A stretch of DNA of 64,000 bases from assembly GCF_001693415.1 (NCBI RefSeq), contig NZ_MAKX01000001.1, positions 1,382,047 to 1,446,046 of the forward strand, in the 5' to 3' direction. Position 1 is the stretch's first letter. The number at the start of each line of letters is the position of its first letter. The stretch is from Tenacibaculum soleae. Its GTDB lineage: Bacteria > Bacteroidota > Bacteroidia > Flavobacteriales > Flavobacteriaceae. A model generated the notes under the pieces. That model searched no databases. It saw only the letters and a program-made list of their open reading frames with translations, and was not told the DNA's origin. Positions 1 to 8,808 of the stretch are shown one piece after another. A program made the position numbers and the translations under genes.

Positions 1-2
1 CT

Positions 3-92
3 TTAGTGAAATTTAAACTAGGTGATACTTTACGTTTTGTTATTCATCATAATGAACGACATATAGTGCAAGCTAAAAAAGCATTGATTTAA
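3..92 (+). CDS. C-terminal end of an unidentified gene (partial)
   Basis: An open frame enters from the left edge and ends at TAA 90-92, giving the last 29 residues (rich in His, Lys and Arg, ending QAKKALI). An intrinsic terminator follows immediately, which supports this as a genuine gene end. The fragment is too short to assign to a family. Confidence 0.45.
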   Translation, partial: LVKFKLGDTLRFVIHHNERHIVQAKKALI

Positions 93-93
93 A

Positions 94-126
94 TAAAAAA
101 AGCTCGCAATTTGCGAGCTTTTTTTA
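94..126. terminator. Bidirectional intrinsic terminator
   Basis: An 8-bp stem (AGCTCGCA 101-108 with TGCGAGCT 112-119) has an A run on its left and a T run on its right, so it can work on both strands. It separates the plus-strand partial gene from the convergent pdhA-pdhC operon. Confidence 0.85.
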
Positions 127-145
127 TAGAGTGTTATTTTAAAAA

Positions 146-1780
146 CTATGCTAACATAGTAACAGGGTTTTCAATATAAGTTTTTAGTGTTTGTAAAAAC
201 TGAGCTCCAACTGCACCATCAACGGTTCTGTGGTCGCAGGCTAAAGTTAACTTCATGGTATTACCAACTACAATTTCTCCGTTTTTAACAACTGGTTTTT
301 GCACAATTGCTCCAACCGATAAAATTGCTGAATTAGGTTGATTAATGATTGATGTAAAACTTTCAATACCAAACATTCCTAGGTTAGAAACCGTAAAAGT
401 ACTTCCTTGCATTTCAGCTGGTGTAATTTTCTTGTGTCTTGCTTTGCCTGCTAAATCACGAACCGAAGCTCCGATTTGAGTTAAGCTTAAAGCATCAGTA
501 TGTTTTACTACCGGTACAACTAAGCCTTCATCAACAGCTACAGCAACACCAATATGGATGTGACTATGAAATAACGTGTTATTATCTGTCCAGCTAGTAT
601 TTACATTTGGATGCTTTTTTAATGCCATAGCACAAGCTTTTACAACCATATCGTTAAATGATACTTTTATATCAGGAATCGCATTGATTGTTTTACGAGA
701 AGCCATTGCATTATCCATATCTACTTCAATATTTAAGTAGAAATGAGGAGCAGAGAATTTAGAGTTTCCTAATGCTTTAGCGATAGCCTTACGCATTTGA
801 GAGTTTTTAACCTCCGAAGTGTTTTCTTCTCCAGCAATTGCAAAATTAGTTACGGTTGTAGAGGCATCATTAGAAGTGGTGCTAGAAACAGCTTGCGTTG
901 TAGCAGTTTTTGTAGCTGGAGTATAGTTTTCTACATCTTTTTTAATAATACGTCCGTTTTCACCAGAGCCGTTAATATTTGCTAAATTAATTCCTTTATC
1001 TTTTGCTATTTTTTTAGCTAAAGGAGAAGCAAATATTCTTCCTCCTGAAGAATTAGTTGTTACAGTTTCAGCTTTAACCTCTTCTTTATTAGGAGTTGGT
1101 TTGTTTTCTTCTTCTTCTTTAGATGTATTAGCAGCAATGTTGCTTCCTGAGCTTTGAGCGGCTAATACAGTAGCTACATCTGTTCCTTCTTTACCAATAA
1201 CGGCAAGTAAACTATCTACGGGTGCGGTTTTTCCTTCTTCAACACCGATGTGTAATAAAACACCTTCGTTAAAAGATTCGAATTCCATCGTAGCTTTATC
1301 AGTTTCAATTTCCGCTAAAATATCACCTTCTTCAACTTTATCACCTACTTTTTTTAACCAAGAAGCTACGGTTCCTTCTTCCATAGTATCACTTAAACGA
1401 GGCATGTTAATAACAGTTGCTCCTTCTGGCATTGTTACAGTATCGTTTTGTGTTGTAGTTTGGTTGTTGGTTGTTTCAGGTTTCGGTTTTTCTGTAGTTT
1501 CGGTTGCAGTTGCTCCGCTTAATAGAGCAGAAATATCTTCACCTTCTTCACCAATAATGGCTAATAACGTATCTACCGGAGATGTTTCACCTTCTTGCAC
1601 ACCGATATGTAGCAAAGTACCTTCGTTAAAAGATTCAAATTCCATCGTAGCTTTATCAGTTTCGATTTCGGCTAAAATATCACCTTCTTCAACTTTATCG
1701 CCTACTTTTTTTAACCAAGAAGCTACCACTCCTTCTTCCATCGTGTCGCTTAAGCGAGGCATGTTTATAATTATAGCCAT
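146..1780 (-). CDS. pdhC: Pyruvate dehydrogenase E2, dihydrolipoyllysine acetyltransferase
   Basis: E2 core of the pyruvate dehydrogenase complex; it transfers acetyl groups from its lipoyl arms to CoA in the cytoplasm. The 544-residue protein has two nearly identical N-terminal lipoyl domains (about 1-80 and 120-200), each with an ETDKATMEFESF motif; the lipoylated Lys of the first is residue 43. A peripheral subunit-binding domain follows (FASPLAKKIAKDKG, about 255-290). The CoA-acyltransferase domain ends with the catalytic HRTVDG motif near the C-terminus. Ala/Thr/Pro-rich linkers join the domains. The gene starts three bases after the pdhA stop and is clearly co-transcribed with it. The duplicated lipoyl domains are also near-identical at DNA level, so recombination between them is possible. 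Confidence 0.95.
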   Translation of the reverse strand: MAIIINMPRLSDTMEEGVVASWLKKVGDKVEEGDILAEIETDKATMEFESFNEGTLLHIGVQEGETSPVDTLLAIIGEEGEDISALLSGATATETTEKPKPETTNNQTTTQNDTVTMPEGATVINMPRLSDTMEEGTVASWLKKVGDKVEEGDILAEIETDKATMEFESFNEGVLLHIGVEEGKTAPVDSLLAVIGKEGTDVATVLAAQSSGSNIAANTSKEEEENKPTPNKEEVKAETVTTNSSGGRIFASPLAKKIAKDKGINLANINGSGENGRIIKKDVENYTPATKTATTQAVSSTTSNDASTTVTNFAIAGEENTSEVKNSQMRKAIAKALGNSKFSAPHFYLNIEVDMDNAMASRKTINAIPDIKVSFNDMVVKACAMALKKHPNVNTSWTDNNTLFHSHIHIGVAVAVDEGLVVPVVKHTDALSLTQIGASVRDLAGKARHKKITPAEMQGSTFTVSNLGMFGIESFTSIINQPNSAILSVGAIVQKPVVKNGEIVVGNTMKLTLACDHRTVDGAVGAQFLQTLKTYIENPVTMLA

Positions 1781-1783
1781 GGT

Positions 1784-2779
1784 TTACTTAGATTTTATAA
1801 ATGGATAATCTTCTTGTTCGTATACCATATCATGTAATTGATTTAATTCTGGATATGGAGAGTCTTCAGCAAATTTTTCGCATTCTTTTACTGAATCTTT
1901 TACTTCTTGTTTTATAGCTTCAATTTCATCTTCAGAAGCATATTTATTTTCTTTAATGATGTCTAAAACTTGTGTAATAGGATCAATTTTTTTGTATTCC
2001 TCAACTTCGTCTTTTGTACGATAGTGTTGTGCATCAGACATTGAGTGACCTCTATAACGGTATGTTTTCATTTCTAAGAAAGTTGGTCCTTCGCCACGAC
2101 GAGCTCTTTGGATAGCTTCATCAACAGCCTCGGCAACTTTAATAGGGTTCATTCCGTCAACTGGACCACAAGGCATTTCGTATCCTAAACCAAGTTTCCA
2201 AATATCTGTGTGGTTTGCAGTTCTTTCAACAGAAGTTCCCATTGCGTAACCGTTGTTTTCAACAATAAAAATCACTGGTAATTTCCAGTTCATTGCCATG
2301 TTAAAAGTTTCATGTAAAGAACCCTGACGCGCAGCTCCATCACCAAAATAACATAAAGTTACTGCATCATTACCTTTAAATTTGTCACCAAAAGCTAATC
2401 CTGCTCCTAATGGAATTTGACCACCTACAATTCCGTGACCTCCATAAAAACGGTGTTCTTTAGAAAAAATATGCATAGACCCACCCATACCTTTAGAGGT
2501 ACCAGTAACTTTACCATATAATTCTGCCATTACACGTTTAGGATCTTCACCCATACCAATTGGTTGTACGTGGTTACGATATGCGGTAATCATTTTGTCT
2601 TTAGTTAAATCCATTGCATGCAATGAACCTGCTAAAACAGCCTCTTGACCGTTATATAAGTGTAAAAAACCTCTTACTTTTTGTTGAATGTAAACAGCTG
2701 CTAGTTTATCTTCAAACTTTCTCCAAAATAGCATGTCTCTATACCAATTGATATAGGTTTCTTTGGTTATTTTATTCAT
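1784..2779 (-). CDS. pdhA: Pyruvate dehydrogenase E1 component, alpha subunit
   Basis: Thiamine-diphosphate-dependent alpha subunit that, with an E1 beta subunit, decarboxylates pyruvate and acetylates the lipoyl arms of E2. The 331 residues match the family's normal length. The ThDP/Mg motif runs from GDG (146-148) to NN (175-176), and the loop containing YRYRGHSMSD is intact near residue 240. It is first in an operon with pdhC. No E1 beta or E3 gene is in the window, so those are encoded elsewhere. A minus-strand TActTTTG box at 2844-2837 is a plausible -7 element upstream, without a clear -33 partner. Confidence 0.95.
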   Translation of the reverse strand: MNKITKETYINWYRDMLFWRKFEDKLAAVYIQQKVRGFLHLYNGQEAVLAGSLHAMDLTKDKMITAYRNHVQPIGMGEDPKRVMAELYGKVTGTSKGMGGSMHIFSKEHRFYGGHGIVGGQIPLGAGLAFGDKFKGNDAVTLCYFGDGAARQGSLHETFNMAMNWKLPVIFIVENNGYAMGTSVERTANHTDIWKLGLGYEMPCGPVDGMNPIKVAEAVDEAIQRARRGEGPTFLEMKTYRYRGHSMSDAQHYRTKDEVEEYKKIDPITQVLDIIKENKYASEDEIEAIKQEVKDSVKECEKFAEDSPYPELNQLHDMVYEQEDYPFIKSK

Positions 2780-2920
2780 TATATATTAGTTGTTTATTTA
2801 AAGTTTGTTTGTTTTTATTGTTGTAAAACGTAACTACAAAAGTAAGTAGTTTTTGGTAATTTTAAAAAAGTTCTTTTGAAAAATTATTGCTAGCTTTTTA
2901 TAAAGTTAAAACTTCTAATA

Positions 2921-3598
2921 TTATTTCTTTTCTTTAGCTATAATAATTGAAGCTTTGGCTCCTGTAGCTAAATTCCATTGATTAGATGAGATTACCATTC
3001 CGGCATCATTAAAAATCTTAAAACCCGCAGTGTTGGGTCCAGACGAACCTTGGTTTAGGGCTATAATATCTATTGTATTTATTCCATCATCTAAAGGAAT
3101 ATTAAAGGATTGATAATTTTGTTTAAGGGTTACACTACTAACTACTGGAATATTATTTACAAGAATCATTACTTTATCTCCGTCTGGATATTGAAAATCA
3201 CGACAAATAATATTTACATTTTTAGATTTTGTGCTAAAACTACCTAAATCTTGATCGATAACAGGGTAGTTGTATAGTCCATTTATTTTTTGAAAAGATT
3301 TTAAGTATTGTTGTTCAGCTATTTTAGCTTTGGTTAAAATACCTTTGTTCTCAAAATTACTTTCAGCTTGTTTTTTTTTAATTTTTTTTTGTTCTTCTCT
3401 ATGAGCGTTTTTAAAACCATTATTATTTTTAAAATCTAATGATTTAGGTTTTTTTACATCTTTTGATGAAGAAGATACAATACCAAAGGATGTGTTATTA
3501 CTTTTTTTATTTCCAAAACCACTATCTAGTTGTGCAAAACCATAAGAGTTTACACAAAGTACACATATAAATAAAAAATAATTTAAGCTTTTTTTCAT
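2921..3598 (-). CDS. Secreted hypothetical protein
   Basis: I chose the start at 3598 because translation from there begins with a clear Sec signal peptide (MKKSLNYFLFICVLCVNSYG, then FAQ); a longer frame to 3652 adds 18 residues with no signal character. The mature protein has a Lys-rich coiled segment (EEQKKIKKKQAE) and then a C-terminal domain of about 110 residues that looks like a beta-sandwich (VMILVNNIPVVSS, TLKQNYQSFNIPLDDG). I do not recognise a named family. The likely location is periplasm or cell surface. It lies downstream of pdhA in reverse orientation to nothing, with about 140 bases separating the two, so it is probably transcribed separately. Confidence 0.7.
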   Translation of the reverse strand: MKKSLNYFLFICVLCVNSYGFAQLDSGFGNKKSNNTSFGIVSSSSKDVKKPKSLDFKNNNGFKNAHREEQKKIKKKQAESNFENKGILTKAKIAEQQYLKSFQKINGLYNYPVIDQDLGSFSTKSKNVNIICRDFQYPDGDKVMILVNNIPVVSSVTLKQNYQSFNIPLDDGINTIDIIALNQGSSGPNTAGFKIFNDAGMVISSNQWNLATGAKASIIIAKEKK

Positions 3599-3694
3599 AT
3601 CAAAATAAATATGAGCAAATATAATGCCGATGTTTTTTGTTTTTCTAAACAAAGCGTTAAAAATTAGTTTGTTGAAATAAAAAATATAAATAGT

Positions 3695-4360
3695 TTATTT
3701 AACAGGAAAGCTAAAATAAGTTTTAGGAAAAGGTTCGTGACGCAAAGTAAAATGCCACCATTCTTTACTATATGACCTAAAATTATTTTTATTCATTATT
3801 GTTTGCAATAACTGTCTGTTTTTTTTCTGATGATTGGTTAATTTAGGGTAAGCAACATGAGATGATACACCAAAAAAATCAAACGGACTTCCCATATCTA
3901 ATTCTTTATTTGTTTTTATATTAACTATAGTTAAGTCGACAGTACTTCCTCTAGAATGGCCAGACCTAGATGAAATATATCCTTTTTTAAATAAATGACG
4001 TTTGTTTATAGTAGGGTAGTACTCTTGTTTTTTTAAGGTGTCGTTAATAACACGTGCCCATTTTACAAAATGATTAACAGCAGTTTGCGGGCGGTAAGCA
4101 TCAAAAACTTTAAGGCTTAAACCTTTTTTTACAAGTTCATTTTGTACTTTTTTTAAAGCATTAGCAGCTACTGTAGTAATGATAAGTTTGCTTTCTTGAT
4201 AGCCATTTATGGAGGTGCCAATAAAATTGTTGTTTGAACAGTATCTTAGTTCTTGCTGAATACTAGGTGCAATATCGTTTATATAAGAAAAACCTTTTGG
4301 GAGTTTTTGAGCGTTTACAATGTATGATGATAGTATTAGTAAGTAAAAAAGCTGTTTCAT
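3695..4360 (-). CDS. M15-family D-Ala-D-Ala dipeptidase (VanX/DdpX-like)
   Basis: Zinc metallopeptidase that cleaves D-alanyl-D-alanine dipeptide, probably for cell-wall turnover or salvage. The 221-residue protein has a short signal peptide (ends about residue 17, VNAQ). It carries the family motifs: SGHSRGSTVDLT (zinc His and Asp) and EWWHFTL (catalytic Glu and zinc His). DAYRPQTAV, with its conserved Arg, is also present. The length is typical of VanX-like enzymes. No vanA/vanH-like genes are nearby, so there is no evidence for a glycopeptide-resistance role; a housekeeping periplasmic dipeptidase is the better reading. Confidence 0.88.
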   Translation of the reverse strand: MKQLFYLLILSSYIVNAQKLPKGFSYINDIAPSIQQELRYCSNNNFIGTSINGYQESKLIITTVAANALKKVQNELVKKGLSLKVFDAYRPQTAVNHFVKWARVINDTLKKQEYYPTINKRHLFKKGYISSRSGHSRGSTVDLTIVNIKTNKELDMGSPFDFFGVSSHVAYPKLTNHQKKNRQLLQTIMNKNNFRSYSKEWWHFTLRHEPFPKTYFSFPVK

Positions 4361-4597
4361 TAGATAAAAATAATAAAATAGATTTAAAGAAAACGAATAA
4401 GGGTAAGATACTTAAAATGTATAACGCGTTTTATCAAAAGTAGATGTTGTGTATTTTGTGTTTTTATGGGTTTAAAAATAGGTATTTGTGTTGTTTTTTT
4501 TAGTTAAAACGTGTATATTCACAAAATATTATTTGTTTTTGTGCTAAAAGCATAATTTTAAGTAATGAGTTATGTAACCTATAAAACCCCCAATTAT

Positions 4598-4885
4598 ATG
4601 AATACAATTAATGATATTAAAGTGATTGAAAAAGAGTGTATTAAATTTTTAACTTTTTCAAAAAATGAAGTTTTAGGAAGAAAAGAAGAAAGACTTAATC
4701 GAATTTTAGATTTAAAAAGAGCTTTGGCACTTGGTAATTTAGAAAAAGAAAAAGTAAAAATAACTTTTGTAGATGATACAGGTTTAAAAATGGTTGAAAC
4801 TACCATTTGGGGATTAACTGATAAATCGGTAATCTTAAAACAAGCCACTATTATTCCGTTACAAAGAATTTTAGGAGTCGCTTAA
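4598..4885 (+). CDS. Small conserved hypothetical protein
   Basis: I prefer ATG 4598 (95 residues) over ATG 4565 because the protein then begins MNTINDIKVIEKECIKFL, a regular amphipathic helix. The N-terminal half is charged and helical; the C-terminal half looks like a small beta structure (VKITFVDDTGLKMVETTIWG, then SVILKQATIIPLQRILGV). I do not recognise a family. It is followed at once by a bidirectional terminator. Confidence 0.65.
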   Translation: MNTINDIKVIEKECIKFLTFSKNEVLGRKEERLNRILDLKRALALGNLEKEKVKITFVDDTGLKMVETTIWGLTDKSVILKQATIIPLQRILGVA

Positions 4886-4889
4886 ATAA

Positions 4890-4922
4890 CAAAAAAACTC
4901 ACTTTATAAAGTGAGTTTTTTT
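4890..4922. terminator. Bidirectional intrinsic terminator
   Basis: The stem ACTCACTT (4897-4904) with AAGTGAGT (4909-4916) and a TATA loop has an A run before and a T run after. It serves the small plus-strand gene and the convergent thioesterase gene. Confidence 0.88.
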
Positions 4923-4931
4923 TGTGAAAAG

Positions 4932-5318
4932 TTAATAATTTATAGAAATGGGTTTTTTATCCGTATCAATAGCTACAAATGTAAATGATCCTTCTATAGC
5001 TTTTTCTCTTTGCTTACTATACATTTGCTCAATATAAATAGCTACGTTTACTTTTAAGCTGGTGTTTCCTACGTGAATAACAGTACCAATTAATTCTATA
5101 ATCGTTCCGGCGGGAATAGGTTTTTTAAAATCAATTTTATCACTACTAACCGTTACCATTTTTTGCCGACTAAAACGGGTTGCGGTAATAAAAGCAACTT
5201 CATCCATAAGATGTAATGCAGTGCCTCCAAAAAGAGTATCGTAATGATTTGTGGTGCTAGGAAAAACAGCTTTAAAAATACGTGTTTCTGATTTTTTAAT
5301 TTTTTCGTTAAAAGTCAT
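4932..5318 (-). CDS. Acyl-CoA thioesterase, hot-dog fold (YciA-like)
   Basis: Hydrolyses acyl-CoA to free fatty acid and CoA. Start chosen at 5318 (128 residues, MTFNEKIKKSETRIFKAVFP), because the seven codons upstream to 5339 overlap a strong inverted repeat. The pattern is typical of BFIT/YciA enzymes: FPSTTNHYDTLFGGTALHLMDEVA, with Asp in LMDEVA as the likely catalytic residue, then SSDKIDFKKPIPAGTIIEL and the strand GNTSLKVNVAIYIE. It is a single-domain form. It sits between metE and a terminator, and a hairpin isolates it from metE transcripts. Confidence 0.85.
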   Translation of the reverse strand: MTFNEKIKKSETRIFKAVFPSTTNHYDTLFGGTALHLMDEVAFITATRFSRQKMVTVSSDKIDFKKPIPAGTIIELIGTVIHVGNTSLKVNVAIYIEQMYSKQREKAIEGSFTFVAIDTDKKPISINY

Positions 5319-5334
5319 TTTAATATATAAATAA

Positions 5335-5375
5335 CCCAAGGTGCACTAGTTTTGGGGATGGGTTTGCACCTTGGG
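5335..5375 (-). terminator. Strong hairpin, probable metE terminator
   Basis: A perfect 11-bp inverted repeat (CCCAAGGTGCA 5335-5345 and TGCACCTTGGG 5365-5375) with a 19-base loop lies between the metE stop and the thioesterase start. On the minus strand it is followed by an AT-rich stretch rather than a clean U run, so termination may be partial. Confidence 0.6.
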
Positions 5376-5381
5376 CAGGGA

Positions 5382-7696
5382 TTATTTACTGTGATAATTT
5401 AATTGTGCTTCTTTTGCGGCAGCAACCATTTCAATTAAAGCTTTTTTAGTTTCATCCCAATGACGTGTTTTTAAACCGCAATCTGGATTTACCCATAATT
5501 GATCTCCAGGAATAACTTTTTTTGCTTTTTCTAAAAGTAGTACCATTTCTTTTTTTGATGGAATTCTTGGAGAGTGAATATCATAAACACCTGGACCAAT
5601 TTCGTTTGGATATTTAAAATCAGCAAAAGCATCTAATAACTCCATTTGCGAACGAGAGCATTCAATTGTTATTACGTCAGCATCCATGTCTGAAATATTT
5701 TTAATAATATCATTAAATTCAGAATAGCACATATGGGTGTGAATTTGAGTCTCATCCTTTACGCCACTAGCTGATATTTTAAAAGCATTTACTGCCCATT
5801 GTAAATAGTTTTGCCATTCTTTTTTTCGCAAAGGCAAACCTTCTCTAATTGCAGGTTCATCAATTTGAATAATATTGATGCCTGCTTTTTCTAAATCAAC
5901 CACTTCATCTCTAATTGCTAAAGCTATTTGGTTACAAGTTACGTTGCGAGGTTGATCGTTACGAACAAAAGACCATTGTAAAATGGTAACAGGCCCTGTT
6001 AGCATTCCTTTGACCAATTTTTTTGTTAAAGATTGGGCAAAGTTAGTCCAATAAACAGTCATTGGGTTAGGTCTATGCACGTCTCCGTAAATAATTGGAG
6101 GTTTCACGCATCTACTACCGTAACTTTGTACCCAGCCTTTTTTGGTAAAAGCAAAACCAGCCAATTGTTCACCAAAATACTCTACCATATCATTACGTTC
6201 AAACTCTCCATGAACTAGCACGTCAATATCAATTTCTTCTTGCCAACGAATAGATTTTTCGGTTTCTTCTTTTAGTAAAGAATTGTATTCTGAATTAGAA
6301 AGTTCACCTTTTTTAAATCGAGCCCTCCAACTTCTAACTTCTTTTGTTTGCGGAAAAGAACCAATAGTTGTGGTTGGAAACAAAGGTAAGTTTAGTGTTT
6401 TTTTCTGTGATATTTTACGAACAGAAAAAGGATTATTTCTTGTAGCGTCTTTTAATGTTATTGCATTTACTCTATCTTTTACTTTTGTGTTGTGGATAAG
6501 TTTAGAGGTGGCGCGGTTTTTTATAACTTCTTTATTAGCTGCTAATTTAATTTTAGCTTCCTTACTTACATTTTTAGCGCTTAATGTTTTTAAAACTACA
6601 ACTTCACTTATTTTTTGTTTAGCAAAAGCCATCCATTGTTTAATTTCTGATGATAAAGTTTTTTCATCAGTTTCTAAATCTAAATCACATGGAGTATGTA
6701 AAAGTGAGCAAGATGGAGCAATTAATACACGATCTTCTCCAATTTTATCAATCGCTTTTTTGATGAAAGATAGCGATTTTTCGAAATCATTTTTCCATAT
6801 ATTTCTACCATCAACAACACCTAAAGATAAGCTTAACTGTTCAGGAAATGTATTTAAAACATCGGCTAATTGCTCAGGGTTACGAACTAGATCAATATGT
6901 AAAGCACATACAGGTAATGAGGTTGCTAAGGATACATTGTTCTTTAAACCATCAAAATAAGTGGCTACCAATATTTTTAATTTAGGAAACTCATTTTTTA
7001 ACGTTGCGTAAACATGTTGATACGCTTTTTTTGTTTTTTCATTAATATCTAATGCTAAAAAAGGCTCATCAAATTGAATCCATTCGGCACCTTTTGCGGC
7101 TAATTCTTTTAAGATGTTAATGTATACAGGTAAAAGATTTTCAACTATATCGAGTTTGTCAAAATTTTCTTCTTTTTCTTTTCCTAAAAGTAAATACGAA
7201 ACTAGTCCAATAATTACAGGTTTAGCGTTTATATCAACTTGTTTTGCTCCTACAAATTCGTTGATGATTTTGTTTGAAAAAAGTTTAAATTCTTGATTTT
7301 ATAAAATTCAGGAACTATGTAATGGTAGTTGGTATCAAACCATTTGGTCATCTCCATAGCAGTAATATCAATACCATCTTTTTGATACCCTCTTGCCATG
7401 GCAAAGTATAAATCGAGTTCATTAGTCGATTTTTTTAAAGCTATTTCATTGTATCGTTTTGGAATAGCACCAACGGTTAACGACATGTCTAAAACTTGAT
7501 CATAATAAGAAAAATCATTACAAGGAATTAAATCGATTCCTGCTTTTTGTTGAGTTTTCCAATTTTTAATGGTAAGATTTTTTCCTACGTTTAGCAATTC
7601 ATCTGCTAAAATTTTGCCTGACCAATATTGCTCGCAGGCTTTTTTGAGTTCTCTGTTGCTACCAATTCGCGGATAGCCAAGATTGTGCGTTTGCAT
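5382..7696 (-). pseudogene. metE: Cobalamin-independent methionine synthase, interrupted by a frameshift
   Basis: MetE transfers the methyl group of methyl-tetrahydrofolate polyglutamate to homocysteine without B12. Two frames together cover the whole protein: 7696-7250 (N-terminal 148 codons) and 6971-5382 (C-terminal 529 codons), with matching sequence between them in the second frame. One base is missing near 7297-7300, where FYKNQEFKLF would be read if the A run had five instead of four bases. Restoring it gives about 771 residues, the family's normal length. The zinc ligands are present: His and Cys in THMCYSEF, Glu in ITIECSRS, Cys in NPDCGLK. The rest of the gene is undamaged, so this is either a very recent mutation or a sequencing error. 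Expression is controlled by the cobalamin riboswitch upstream. Confidence 0.9.
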
Positions 7697-7889
7697 TTTC
7701 TTCTAACTTTAAATGATTAATAAATTAGTTAAAAGCTCTTTTTTAAGCACTTCGCAATGCTTTTTTGAGAGAAAAATTAAGAAAGAAAATGCATTTAGGA
7801 GCAAACAAGGCATAACTATCCTATTCAAGTAGTTGGCTTGTAAAAGATGCATCTGTCTGACTAAAAGCTTCAAATCGCGAAAGCATTGT

Positions 7890-8090
7890 CAATTCGGAAT
7901 AGGCAGGTCTCCTGACTTGTAACAGTTTTATTTTCCTTCCCATTTTAATTAAAAAACAGTGGATTTTTAGTAATAAAACCTTTGGTGTGTTACTTACAGT
8001 TGCGCGACAGTTCGTGATTTGCACACGATTCCCTATTAATCTACAGCTAAGTAAAACCTTTCCGGTTGATGAAGTATGTAAAGAACTTAT
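7890..8090 (-). ncRNA. Cobalamin riboswitch (adenosylcobalamin aptamer) upstream of metE
   Basis: Read on the minus strand, the region contains the B12 box AGTCAGGAGACCTGCCT (7917-7901). Upstream are the other family hallmarks: GTGCAAATCACGAACTG, then CGCAACTGTAAG, and further on CCACTG and GGGAAGG blocks in the expected order. A minus-strand TAcaTTTG box at 8104-8097 would start the transcript right at the aptamer 5' end. B12 riboswitches before metE are known to switch off the B12-independent enzyme when cobalamin is plentiful. About 200 bases separate the aptamer from the metE ATG; a short hairpin there (AAGCATT/AGTGCTT, 7755-7772) could be part of the expression platform. Boundaries are approximate. 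Confidence 0.92.
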
Positions 8091-8096
8091 TGGGAT

Positions 8097-8104
8097 CAAA
8101 TGTA
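8097..8104 (-). promoter_or_regulatory. Putative -7 box of the metE riboswitch transcript
   Basis: The minus strand reads TACATTTG, a match to the Bacteroidota TAnnTTTG element, placed immediately before the riboswitch. No convincing TTG -33 box is seen. Confidence 0.45.
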
Positions 8105-8187
8105 ACTATAATTTTAAAAGAATAGCTTTTTTTATTTAGGATAAGTATAAATTAGTTTTTTAATAAGTTGTATTTTTTGTAAATAGC

Positions 8188-8220
8188 ATAAAAAAGCCAA
8201 AGCAATAAAGCTTTGGCTTA
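8188..8220 (-). terminator. Intrinsic terminator of the DUF4870-padR-pspC operon
   Basis: A perfect 10-bp stem (AAGCCAAAGC 8194-8203 with GCTTTGGCTT 8210-8219) is followed on the minus strand by a U run. It lies downstream of the DUF4440 gene, the last gene of the minus-strand operon. Confidence 0.85.
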
Positions 8221-8292
8221 ATAAAACCAAGTATTAGTATCATTGGAGTTAGCTATAACAAATGACCTAATTTTTTTAGGGTTAACTATATT

Positions 8293-8799
8293 TTAATGTA
8301 GGCTAATAACTTTTGTTATTTTCCATTGTTTGTTTTCTTGTTTCCAAATTACAATAAATTTACTAGGAACTGATTTTTCGTTTGGTTGTTGATTGTTATA
8401 AAATTTATGATAACCAATTTGTATGGCTCCGTAATTTTTTATCGGATAAACTTCAATACTTCCTTTTACTAAAGTTCGGGTTACTTTACCACAAATGTTT
8501 TTTTCTAAAGCTTTTAAAAGATTTTCTTTAGATGTTGATAAACCTGCCTTGTCATGAAAAAATTCTAAATCTTTATCATAAAAATTTGCTTGGGTTTTCA
8601 TGTCACAAGTATTGTATGCGGTAAAATAAATACTGTCCATTTTTACAATTTCATTGTGTAACCCAATGTCTACAGCTTTGTAATTAGGAATTTCATGCAC
8701 TTGTCCGTTGGTTATCCAACTAAATAATAACGTATACAAAAGGGTAATGAGTTTTAGAAAAAAATTACCTTTAAAGAAAAAATCAAAAATAGTTCCCAT
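8293..8799 (-). CDS. SnoaL/DUF4440-like protein with N-terminal export signal
   Basis: The 168-residue protein has a hydrophobic N-terminus (about residues 13-30) compatible with a signal peptide or anchor. The rest is an NTF2-like domain: MDSIYFTAYNTCDMKTQANFY, then DLEFFHDKAGLSTSKENLL, ending in VIWKQENKQWKITKVISLH. This is the arrangement of DUF4440 proteins, whose small cone-shaped fold binds varied ligands; no specific reaction can be given. Ten bases separate it from pspC, so it is the last gene of that operon. Confidence 0.72.
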   Translation of the reverse strand: MGTIFDFFFKGNFFLKLITLLYTLLFSWITNGQVHEIPNYKAVDIGLHNEIVKMDSIYFTAYNTCDMKTQANFYDKDLEFFHDKAGLSTSKENLLKALEKNICGKVTRTLVKGSIEVYPIKNYGAIQIGYHKFYNNQQPNEKSVPSKFIVIWKQENKQWKITKVISLH

Positions 8800-8808
8800 A
8801 ATTTTAAT

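Noticed and set aside
1248..1808. Plus-strand 186-codon ORF opposite pdhC
   Set aside because: It mirrors the duplicated lipoyl domains on the other strand, which explains its repetitive sequence.
3695..4360. VanX-like dipeptidase considered as vancomycin resistance
   Set aside because: No vanH, vanA or vanRS genes accompany it, and such dipeptidases are common in Gram-negative bacteria.
7821..8099. Minus-strand ORF of 92 codons upstream of metE
   Set aside because: It lies wholly within the cobalamin riboswitch; its length is due to structured RNA, and no protein similarity is seen.
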